From: HGM04593 sp045647885
Lineage (GTDB): Bacteria; Bacteroidota; Bacteroidia; Bacteroidales; Bacteroidaceae
DNA length: 36,424 bases
Reading direction: 5' to 3'
NCBI GenBank assembly: GCA_045647885.1
Contig: JAZRMX010000008.1
Location: 1-36,424 of the forward strand
Shown: one piece after another, positions 1 to 7,145 of the stretch
Numbering within the stretch: position 1 is the stretch's first letter
How the letters are laid out: each line of letters begins with the position of its first letter
The notes under the pieces: model-generated
Database searches by the model: none
Seen by the model: the letters and a program-made list of their open reading frames with translations, nothing else
What the model was told of the DNA's origin: nothing
Position numbers and translations under genes: made by a program

Positions 1-2742
1 CAAAAGGATGTCGAACTCGCTTGCGGTAATACCATCTTCGTGAGTGTAATACAAAAGGATGGGTACCTCTACCTCTTCACCGGGATTAATCTCGATTGTC
101 TCAATGTCGAGATAGTTCTCATCCTCAAGTGAAAGAGCGGCTGCCTTTTTGGGAGCCTCATTAGAGTGCTCAGGGAATACCATCTCGGGAACACGCTCAT
201 CGAGAGACCATTTAACAACATTTACGGCGTCGTTGGTAGAAATCTCACCGTCGTAGTTTACATCGGCAACAGGATAATTCTCGGCTGTAGCCTCCTCCAA
301 AGAGAGTTTAACAATGTTTACGGCATCGTTGGTAGAGTACTCACCATCATCGTTAACATCACCAATAATGTATGAATAAACGTAAACTTCAGATGTTGCA
401 GATGTTGTCTTGTAAGCGTTAGCATTGACATCGCTAAGCTCAATTCCCTTAACTACGATTGAATGATAACCGTCGGCTACACCTTCGGCAACATCGACCA
501 TAATCTCGAGCACAGCGCCTTCATTTCCTGTGAAACCATAAAGGTCTGCGTCAAGCATAGCAATGTTGTAGTGATCACCTACCAAGTTAGAAGATACTGT
601 CCAAGCGCCATCGTCGCAACGCTCTGTCTTGTTAAGGATATATCTACCTCTGCTATCTGTAGAAAGAGAGAAACCATCGGGCAAGTAGAGAGAGAACTCC
701 ACACCAGCAATCTCGGCAACGTTGTCAACACATACTGACAAAGCAACCTGGCGACCGGCTCTTGCTACAGTATTAGCAATGCTCAAAGTGTTGTTTGCAT
801 CAACAATGGGCTCATCGTCGTCACCGTCACCGGCGTTTGTGATTACTTTACCCTCGAACTCTGCAACAGCAGCGTTGATCTGCTCTGTGCAAGCGTTGAT
901 AGCCTCAAGTGTCATTGCATCGTTGATAGAAGCATTAACAGCGTCGATAACTGCCTGGAGAGCGGCTTTAGCGCCTGCAGGATACTCACCGTTAGCTGTA
1001 CCCTCTACGGCTGCATCGTGTGTAGACTGTGCCTGTGCAACGAGCGCGCGAAGAGCTGCAATCTCAGCGCTGTAGTCGGGCTCGGGAGTTACACCTGTGC
1101 CAACGATGATGCTACCCTCGAAATCGGCGGGGTACTGGAGCTGTGAAGCGGGGTCAGAAAGAGCGATGTTCTTAATCTGATAAGCGTATGTACCATCAAC
1201 AACACCGGTAAGATCGAGAGAGATTGTTGCTACATCACCCTCTGTACCAGAGAAGAGTTTGTTCTGCAAAGAGAGGATAACCACGCGGAGTGAACCGTCG
1301 GGCTGAACGCTACATTCAGGCGCGCTGTGGTTGCGGCTTGTTGTACGGCTACCCAAGAATACATCGTAGTACTCACCATCTGTTACAACGCCGATACCAC
1401 CCTCGAGCTTAAGGTCGAACTGAATAGCTGTGAAGGGGAAACTGGGGTTAGATACGTTAACGTACATTGTATTGTCGGCATCGATCACTGCGCTTACAAC
1501 AGACATTGTTGCGGGGGGAACGATGGGAGTAACAATTACTTTACCCTGGAACTCTGCAACAGCAGCGTTGATCTGCTCTGTGCAAGCGTTGATGGTCTCA
1601 AGTGTCATTGCGTCGTTGATAGAAGCATTAACAGTGTCGATAACTGCCTGGAGAGCAGCTTTAGCACCTGCGGGATACTCGCCGGCTGCTGTACCCTCTA
1701 CGGCTGCATCGTGTGTAGACTGCGCCTGTGCAACGAGGCTACGGAGTGCTGCAATCTCTGCGCTGTAGTCGGGCTCGGGAGTTACACCAGTGCCAACGAT
1801 AATGCTACCCTCGAAATCGGCAGGTGCCTGTATCTGAGAATCGGGGTCAGAAAGAATAATGTTCTTAATCTGGTAAGCATATGTACCGTCAACAACACCG
1901 TCAAGATTAAGAGAAATTGATGCAATGTCACCCTCGGTGCCTTCAAAGAGTTTGTTCTTCAAAGAGAGGATAACCACGCGGAGTGAACCGTCGGGCTGTA
2001 CATTACACTCGGGATCGCTGTGGTTGCGGCTTGAAGTACGGCTACCCAAGAATACATCGTAGTACTCACCATCTGTTACAACGCTAACGCCACCTGTCAA
2101 GTAAAGGTCGAACTGAATGGCTGTAAAGGGGAAGCTGGGGTTTGAAATGTTAACCAAGAGTTCGCTTCCGTTCTGCTCGGCAGAAGCTGTTGAAAGCACA
2201 GCAGGCTCGGGCTCAGGCTCAGGCTCGGGAGTAACAGGAGCAGTACCTATGGTGATAACACCATCGTTTACATTCAACCAACCCTGAACTTCTGCAGCAT
2301 ACTCCAATTGTGAGTCGGGGTCAGAAAAAGCGATGTTGGTGATAGAGTACTGGTACACACCATTCGCAACGCCAGTTGCATCGAGAGAGATTTGTGCAAT
2401 GTCACCCTCGGTACCTTCAAAGAGTTTATTCTTCAAAGAGAGGATAACCACGCGGAGTGAACCGTCGGGCTGAACGCTACATTCAGGCGCGCTGTGGTTG
2501 CGGCTTGAAGTGCGGCTACCCAAGAATACATCGTAGTACTCACCATCATTTACAACACCGATACCACCTTCAAACTTCAGGTCGAACTGAGCTGCAGTAA
2601 AGGGGAAGTCGGGGTTACTTACATTGAAGAACATTGTATTGTCTTCAATAGTTGTGCTGCAAACAGAGGTCTGCGCAAATGCTGTCATAGAGAACAACAG
2701 CATAAGAGTTGTCAGCACGTTTTTAAAAGTAAAACTTCTCAT
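1..2742 (-). CDS. Secreted modular cohesin-like/FIVAR/dockerin protein (C-terminus beyond window)
   Basis: An uninterrupted reading frame of 914 codons starts at ATG 2742 and leaves the window at base 1 with no stop, so the gene is partial. Residues 1-23 look like a signal peptide (basic MRSFTFK, hydrophobic core, AFA-QT cleavage). Three similar beta-rich modules follow (about 25-170, 183-318 and 411-548), sharing FPFTAIQFDL, GEYYDVFLGSRT and a G-x-Y-x-Y-x-I-x-N-I stretch, a pattern resembling cohesins. A PEPEPEPEP linker (about 172-181) follows module 1. Two helical FIVAR-type modules lie at about 320-401 and 551-631. A fourth, divergent cohesin-like module (about 641-790) precedes a dockerin-like pair of Ca-binding repeats (about 793-850: GDVNDDGEYSTNDAVNIV and ADVNYDGEISTNDAVNVV). 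Another beta module begins at about 870. Export is inferred; ligand and anchoring are unknown. Family assignments are from motif reading only. Confidence 0.85.
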   Translation of the reverse strand, partial: MRSFTFKNVLTTLMLLFSMTAFAQTSVCSTTIEDNTMFFNVSNPDFPFTAAQFDLKFEGGIGVVNDGEYYDVFLGSRTSSRNHSAPECSVQPDGSLRVVILSLKNKLFEGTEGDIAQISLDATGVANGVYQYSITNIAFSDPDSQLEYAAEVQGWLNVNDGVITIGTAPVTPEPEPEPEPAVLSTASAEQNGSELLVNISNPSFPFTAIQFDLYLTGGVSVVTDGEYYDVFLGSRTSSRNHSDPECNVQPDGSLRVVILSLKNKLFEGTEGDIASISLNLDGVVDGTYAYQIKNIILSDPDSQIQAPADFEGSIIVGTGVTPEPDYSAEIAALRSLVAQAQSTHDAAVEGTAAGEYPAGAKAALQAVIDTVNASINDAMTLETINACTEQINAAVAEFQGKVIVTPIVPPATMSVVSAVIDADNTMYVNVSNPSFPFTAIQFDLKLEGGIGVVTDGEYYDVFLGSRTTSRNHSAPECSVQPDGSLRVVILSLQNKLFSGTEGDVATISLDLTGVVDGTYAYQIKNIALSDPASQLQYPADFEGSIIVGTGVTPEPDYSAEIAALRALVAQAQSTHDAAVEGTANGEYPAGAKAALQAVIDAVNASINDAMTLEAINACTEQINAAVAEFEGKVITNAGDGDDDEPIVDANNTLSIANTVARAGRQVALSVCVDNVAEIAGVEFSLYLPDGFSLSTDSRGRYILNKTERCDDGAWTVSSNLVGDHYNIAMLDADLYGFTGNEGAVLEIMVDVAEGVADGYHSIVVKGIELSDVNANAYKTTSATSEVYVYSYIIGDVNDDGEYSTNDAVNIVKLSLEEATAENYPVADVNYDGEISTNDAVNVVKWSLDERVPEMVFPEHSNEAPKKAAALSLEDENYLDIETIEINPGEEVEVPILLYYTHEDGITASEFDILL
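842..2227 (-). repeat. Two tandem copies of a 693-bp coding repeat
   Basis: Two head-to-tail copies of a beta module plus FIVAR module lie inside the secreted-protein gene, about 842-1534 and 1535-2227. Landmarks are exactly 693 bp (231 codons) apart: ATTACT at 842 and 1535, AGGATAACCA at 1274 and 1967. A further beta module without FIVAR lies 474 bp beyond (AGGATAACCA at 2441). Long stretches are nearly identical in DNA. The copies differ most where the module N-termini meet the linker, so the outer limits are approximate. Confidence 0.85.
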
Positions 2743-2905
2743 AGGAAAAAATTTAAAGTTATTAAATAGGATTTACATTTATTTCAAACAAAAAAACGAC
2801 AGAATGCCCCAATGGTGCTATGCGCAACACATTATTTGCCTGCACAACCGACTCGCCTGATACAAAACCTTTGCAAGACAAGCAAAATGTCTATAAAATA
2901 CGGTG

Positions 2906-2913
2906 CAAAGATA
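2906..2913 (-). promoter_or_regulatory. Candidate -7 box (TATCTTTG) for the modular protein gene
   Basis: On the minus strand TATCTTTG fits the Bacteroidetes -7 consensus TAnnTTTG. No TTTG is present at the expected -33 distance. Transcription from here would leave an untranslated leader of about 155 nt before ATG 2742, unusually long for this window. Confidence 0.5.
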
Positions 2914-3003
2914 CTAAATTACATCGGGAATACCGGACATTTTAACAGAAAAGAAGAATTGCGGAGCCTAAGAAGAACCAAAATGAACAAAAATAAAGAG
3001 GTG

Positions 3004-3336
3004 GGCTCAGTAGCAAAAAGGTGTGGGCACTCACCATATACGATACCAAACATTCTTGCTTTTGACTTCTCGGTGTTATTTGTCGGTTATTTTCAGCGGT
3101 TGAAAATATATCTTTGACGTTCTTTGTCGCACAAAGAACCAAACGCCCGGCACGCGAGTAAAATCAGCCGCTCGGTTCTTTGTTCACGTCGCAGAAAGGC
3201 GAACCCTCAGTCGAACCTCCCTTGCCGTGTTTATCTTTCCCGCATTTGCAGGAGACAATTTGTTACACATAGGATGGCGTGAGGGAGCACAACTTATTAA
3301 AGAATCAATTTCTCCACACTAAATTTCTACTGAACC
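3004..3336 (+). mobile_element. MITE-like element, copy 1 (333 bp, intact)
   Basis: The left end GGCTCAGTAG and the reverse complement of the right end, GGTTCAGTAG, are imperfect terminal inverted repeats; 17 of the first 23 positions match. The element is flanked by a perfect 8-bp direct repeat AAGAGGTG (2996-3003 and 3337-3344), as expected for a transposition target duplication. It recurs at 9000 and 36258. No convincing reading frame lies inside, so it would need a transposase supplied in trans. The GGCT-type ends and 8-bp duplication are compatible with ISL3- or IS1595-like transposases; that is inference. Confidence 0.85.
3109..3183 (+). promoter_or_regulatory. Conserved TAnnTTTG box and competing hairpins inside the MITE
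   Basis: TATCTTTG at 3109-3116 is present in all three element copies. Just downstream, segment A (3119-3127, GTTCTTTGT) pairs with segment B (3131-3139, ACAAAGAAC) across a 3-nt loop. Segment C (3174-3183, GGTTCTTTGT) can pair with B extended to 3140. A and C compete for B. Whether this is transcribed is unknown. Confidence 0.5.
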
Positions 3337-3338
3337 AA

Positions 3339-3370
3339 GAGGTGCGCATTTTTTACAAAACGCGCACCTC
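3339..3370 (-). terminator. Intrinsic terminator stem of the purB-manC operon
   Basis: A perfect 9-bp stem (GAGGTGCGC / GCGCACCTC, 14-nt loop) lies 31 bp after the manC stop. On the minus strand the T-rich tract that would complete it (TTTATTTTTG) is found only beyond the MITE, at about 2989-2998. The element separated stem and tract, and the target duplication regenerated the stem edge. Confidence 0.75.
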
Positions 3371-3401
3371 ATTATTTTTGTTTTCTGCAGAGAAACCCGG
3401 C

Positions 3402-4490
3402 TTACAGAAACTCTTCGCCAAGCTTCATTTTTACATCGTTGAGAAATTTCCTTATATTACCCTCGCTGCCCTTCTTGCAAAGCATAAGGACATTGCCGTT
3501 GTCAACAACTATGAGGTTGTCGACTCCCTGCATTACCACAAGCTTGCCTGCCGGCGCAGAAACCACATTGTTGTGGCTGTCGTACCTGAGCGCACGCGAC
3601 TGCATAATCACATTTTCCTCGGCATCCTTCGGCAGAGTGCTGTAAAGGGTATCCCACGTTCCTATATCGGCCCAACCGAACTCGCCCACCAGAAGGCAGA
3701 CATTATCGGCGCGCTCCATAACGCTCATATCCATAGAGGCTGTGGGGAAGGAGGTGTATATCTCATAACCTCGCTTGCGCCGCTCGGCACGCACGGGTAT
3801 TTCCCGGAACACCTTTTCGAGCTCGCCCATCATATCGGGGAGATATGTGGACATTGTCTCTATTATGGTATTGACATTCCATATATAGATACCGGAATTC
3901 CAATAGAACTCGCCGCTCTCCATAAAGATTTTAGCGAATTCATACTCGGGCTTTTCGGTGAAGGTGCGCACACTATACATTCCATCGACACCTTGAACGG
4001 GCGCGTCGGCCTGTATATAACCGTAACGGGTTTCGGGCACTGTAGGCTTTATACCCACCACAACCAATTTATTGTTGTCGGCCACAAAATCGAGCCCACG
4101 CCCCACTGTCTCCACAAAAAGTTGCTCGTTGAGTACCAACTGGTCGGCCTGCGCCACCACGATATTGGCCTGTGGGTTGAGCTGGCGTATGTGGCACGCC
4201 ACATACGCTATACTGGGGGCTGTACCGCGGAAGGCAGGCTCGTGGAGAACCTGCTCTGCGGGCAATTCGGGCAACTGCTCACGCACCAGGTCGGCATAAT
4301 CGACGTGGGTAGAGACTATAATATTCTCAAGAGGAACAACACGACTATACCTATCGAACGTTTGTTGCAACAAGGTGCGGCCACAACCAAGCAGGTCGTG
4401 GAACTGCTTGGGATTTTCCTTACGGCTCAACGGCCACAGGCGAGAGCCTATGCCGCCAGCCATTATTACGCAATATCGGTTGTTCATCAT
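3402..4490 (-). CDS. manC: Mannose-1-phosphate guanylyltransferase
   Basis: Makes GDP-mannose from mannose-1-phosphate and GTP in the cytoplasm, feeding glycan, capsule or LPS sugar synthesis. The 362-residue protein opens with the nucleotidyltransferase signature MAGGIGSRLWPLSR followed by NPKQF (residues 10-30), diagnostic of the ManC/RfbM group. It also contains FTEKPEYEFA and the WNSGIYIWN segment typical of the family. It is the short form, without the C-terminal phosphomannose isomerase domain of bifunctional enzymes. ATG codons at 4490 and 4487 are both possible starts. It is the last gene of the purB-rluB-asnS-manC run, 10 bp after asnS, so it is very probably co-transcribed. Confidence 0.93.
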   Translation of the reverse strand: MMNNRYCVIMAGGIGSRLWPLSRKENPKQFHDLLGCGRTLLQQTFDRYSRVVPLENIIVSTHVDYADLVREQLPELPAEQVLHEPAFRGTAPSIAYVACHIRQLNPQANIVVAQADQLVLNEQLFVETVGRGLDFVADNNKLVVVGIKPTVPETRYGYIQADAPVQGVDGMYSVRTFTEKPEYEFAKIFMESGEFYWNSGIYIWNVNTIIETMSTYLPDMMGELEKVFREIPVRAERRKRGYEIYTSFPTASMDMSVMERADNVCLLVGEFGWADIGTWDTLYSTLPKDAEENVIMQSRALRYDSHNNVVSAPAGKLVVMQGVDNLIVVDNGNVLMLCKKGSEGNIRKFLNDVKMKLGEEFL

Positions 4491-4500
4491 CTCTTTTTTT

Positions 4501-5904
4501 TTAGAATTCAGCGTTGTTCGGAGTACGGGGGAAGGGTATCACGTCGCGGATATTCGACATACCTGTAACAAAGAGCAAAAGACGCTCAAAGCCGAGACCG
4601 AATCCCGAGTGAGGACAAGAACCATAGCGACGAGTGTCGAGGTACCACCACATATCCTTCATAGGAATGTTCATCTCCTCAATACGGGTGAGAAGTTTGT
4701 TGTAGTCGGCCTCACGCTCTGAACCACCGATAATCTCGCCGATTTTGGGGAACAAAACATCCATAGCACGCACAGTCTTGCCATCGTCGTTAAGCTTCAT
4801 ATAGAAAGCCTTGATATCCTTGGGGTAGTCGGTAAGGATTACAGGGCGTTTAAAGTGTGTTTCAACCAAATAACGCTCGTGCTCCGATGCAAGGTCTACA
4901 CCCCAATATACGGGAAACTCAAACTTATGACCACCGGCAACTGCATCTTCAAGGATTTTTATACCATCGGTGTAGCTCAAACGTACGAACTCGGTGTTTA
5001 CAATTAAACGCAGACGTTCGATGAGTTCCTTGTCGAACATATTGTTAAGGAAGGTGATATCCTCCAAGCAGTTGTCGAGAGCCCACTGAACGCAATATTT
5101 GATAAACTCCTCGGCAAGCTCCATATTGTCGAAGATGTCGTTGAAGGCAACCTCGGGCTCAATCATCCAGAACTCGGCAAGGTGACGGGGTGTGTTTGAA
5201 TTTTCGGCACGGAAAGTGGGGCCGAATGTATAGATTGCACCAAGCGCAGTAGCAGCAAGCTCACCCTCGAGCTGACCAGAAACTGTGAGGCTGGCCTGTT
5301 TGCCGAAGAAGTCGCTATCATACTTAATGCTGCCGTTCTCGTCTTTCTTCAAGTCGTAAAGGTTCATTGTGGTTACTTGGAACATTTGGCCGGCACCCTC
5401 GCAGTCCGAAGCTGTGATAAGGGGTGTGTGGAAGTAGTAGAAACCTTTATCGTGGAAGAACTTATGTATTGCGTAAGCCATATTGTGACGAATGCGGAAC
5501 ACAGCACCAAAGGTGTTGGTACGGGGGCGGAGGTGAGCCACGGTGCGCATAAACTCCATTGTCTGACCCTTCTTCTGCAAGGGATATGTGCTGTCGCAGG
5601 CACCCAAAAGCTCAATCTCTGTTGCCTGAATCTCAACTGACTGGCCGCCACCGATTGACTCTACGAGTGTACCGTTAACACTCAAACAAGCGCCTGTTGT
5701 GAATTGCTTTACAAGCTCCTCGTCAAATTTTTCGGCATCAATAACAACCTGTACGTTGTTTATTGTAGAACCGTCGTTGAGAGCCACGAAAGCAACCTGT
5801 TTGCTGTTGCGACGTGTGCGCACCCAGCCTTTTACGTTTACTGCTGTGCCGAAGTCCTTGCTCTTGAGAAGGTCGGCTATTTTTGTACGTTTAATTGTTT
5901 CCAT
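4501..5904 (-). CDS. asnS: Asparaginyl-tRNA synthetase
   Basis: Charges tRNA-Asn with asparagine in the cytoplasm (class IIb synthetase). The protein is 467 residues, the usual bacterial AsnRS length. Residues 1-125 form the N-terminal OB-fold anticodon-binding domain (VKGWVRTRRNSKQVAFVALNDG). The class II catalytic domain follows. Motif 2 is at about 228-250 (GPTFRAENSNTPRHLAEFWM) and motif 3 at about 436-460 (GFGLGFERLLLFVTGMSNIRD, then PFPRTP). AENSNTPRHLAEF distinguishes AsnRS from AspRS. The start is ATG 5904. It lies 23 bp after rluB and 10 bp before manC. Confidence 0.97.
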   Translation of the reverse strand: METIKRTKIADLLKSKDFGTAVNVKGWVRTRRNSKQVAFVALNDGSTINNVQVVIDAEKFDEELVKQFTTGACLSVNGTLVESIGGGQSVEIQATEIELLGACDSTYPLQKKGQTMEFMRTVAHLRPRTNTFGAVFRIRHNMAYAIHKFFHDKGFYYFHTPLITASDCEGAGQMFQVTTMNLYDLKKDENGSIKYDSDFFGKQASLTVSGQLEGELAATALGAIYTFGPTFRAENSNTPRHLAEFWMIEPEVAFNDIFDNMELAEEFIKYCVQWALDNCLEDITFLNNMFDKELIERLRLIVNTEFVRLSYTDGIKILEDAVAGGHKFEFPVYWGVDLASEHERYLVETHFKRPVILTDYPKDIKAFYMKLNDDGKTVRAMDVLFPKIGEIIGGSEREADYNKLLTRIEEMNIPMKDMWWYLDTRRYGSCPHSGFGLGFERLLLFVTGMSNIRDVIPFPRTPNNAEF

Positions 5905-5927
5905 TTTGTATTTATGTTTTTCACATT

Positions 5928-7103
5928 TTATTCATAAGCACCCATACGGAGCATTGCAACCTCTTTCTCGGTGAGATAACGCCAGTCTCCGCGTTTCAGA
6001 TTTTTCTTGGTAAGACCGGCAAAAAGCACGCGGTCGAGTTTCTGTACCTTGTAACCGAGGTGCTCCATCATACGGCGCACAATACGGTTCTTGCCCGAGT
6101 GTATCTCTATACCAATCTGTGAGCGGTCGGCCTCGTTCACGTATGTAACCTCATCGGCATAAACGTGACCGTCTTCAAGCTCTATACCGTTGACCAACAA
6201 ATCCATATCGGACATTGCAACATTCTTGTCGCAGGTAACGTGGTACACCTTCTTCTTCATAAACTTGGGATGTGTGAGCTTTGAAGCAAGGTCGCCATCA
6301 TTGGTGAGAAGAAGAACACCTGTAGTGTTTCTGTCGAGACGACCTACGGGGTAAATTCTCTCCTTGCCAATACCACGCAAGCAGTCGAGCACTGTTTTAC
6401 GTTCCTGAGGATCATCAACTGTGGTAACACAATCTTTGGGTTTGTTGAGCAACACATAAACCTTGCGCTCGGGATTGATGCGCTCGCTGTTGAAACGGAC
6501 ATCATCGCCCGGAGTTATCTTTGTACCAAGCTCGGTAACAACCACGCCGTTTACGGTTACAAGGCCTGCCTCGATGTAGTTATCAGCCTCGCGACGTGAG
6601 CAAATTCCTGCATTGGCAAGGTATTTGTTCAAACGCACGGGTGCGTTGGGGTCAATGGCTGCCTCTTTATATACTATACGCTTCTTTGCACTGTACTTTG
6701 CATTGGGGTCGTAAGCCTTGCGGGTTCCACGGTTGCCATATGAGGGGCGCTGCTCTGAACCATAGTTTCCACGGTTGCCGGCGCCTGTGCCACGCGATGC
6801 ACCCTGCTGCGAGGGCGATGACTGATAACGGCTACTGTTGTATGTGCCGTGGTTTACTGTACTGTCGCCACCAAAATCGCGACCGACTCTGTTCTGCGAC
6901 TTGTAACGGCCGAAACCGCCACCCTGCTCAAAACCTCCACGACGCTCTGTGCGCGCAAACTGCGGGCGTCCCTCGGACTGGTTGTTATAACGTGAACGTG
7001 AATTCACTCTGTTCTCGCTATTGAAATTGGGATTGAACGACTTGCGTTCTCTTTTTCCTCCTCGGGAATTGTTGTCCGAGCGTCTTTCTCTGAAATTATC
7101 CAT
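5928..7103 (-). CDS. rluB: 23S rRNA pseudouridine synthase, RluB family, with long basic N-terminal extension
   Basis: Converts a specific uridine of large-subunit rRNA to pseudouridine; RluB/RluE/RsuA family. Numbered from ATG 7103 (391 residues), an S4 RNA-binding domain spans about 155-203 (RLNKYLANAGICSRREAD). The catalytic motif GRLDRNTTG places the essential Asp at residue 257. The first ~145 residues are low complexity, rich in Arg, Gly, Asn, Ser and Tyr, probably disordered and RNA-binding. An in-frame TTG at 7136 would add 11 residues, but the ATG preceded by an A-rich stretch is the better Bacteroidetes start. It sits 42 bp after purB and 23 bp before asnS. RluB versus a sister specificity is inferred. 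Confidence 0.9.
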   Translation of the reverse strand: MDNFRERRSDNNSRGGKRERKSFNPNFNSENRVNSRSRYNNQSEGRPQFARTERRGGFEQGGGFGRYKSQNRVGRDFGGDSTVNHGTYNSSRYQSSPSQQGASRGTGAGNRGNYGSEQRPSYGNRGTRKAYDPNAKYSAKKRIVYKEAAIDPNAPVRLNKYLANAGICSRREADNYIEAGLVTVNGVVVTELGTKITPGDDVRFNSERINPERKVYVLLNKPKDCVTTVDDPQERKTVLDCLRGIGKERIYPVGRLDRNTTGVLLLTNDGDLASKLTHPKFMKKKVYHVTCDKNVAMSDMDLLVNGIELEDGHVYADEVTYVNEADRSQIGIEIHSGKNRIVRRMMEHLGYKVQKLDRVLFAGLTKKNLKRGDWRYLTEKEVAMLRMGAYE

Positions 7104-7145
7104 TTTTTTATTGTTTTTACGAACCTCACGGTCCAAATTTATTTT

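Noticed and set aside
842..2520. Possible CRISPR-like regular repeats
   Set aside because: The periodicity is 474-693 bp and the repeats are in-frame protein modules, not short repeats with spacers.
3279..4568. 429-codon plus-strand open frame
   Set aside because: It is antisense to manC, whose protein has clear family motifs and operon spacing. The frame begins inside MITE copy 1 and has no recognisable domain.
7104..7136. TTG start for rluB
   Set aside because: ATG 7103 follows an A-rich stretch typical of Bacteroidetes starts; the TTG adds only 11 unconserved residues.
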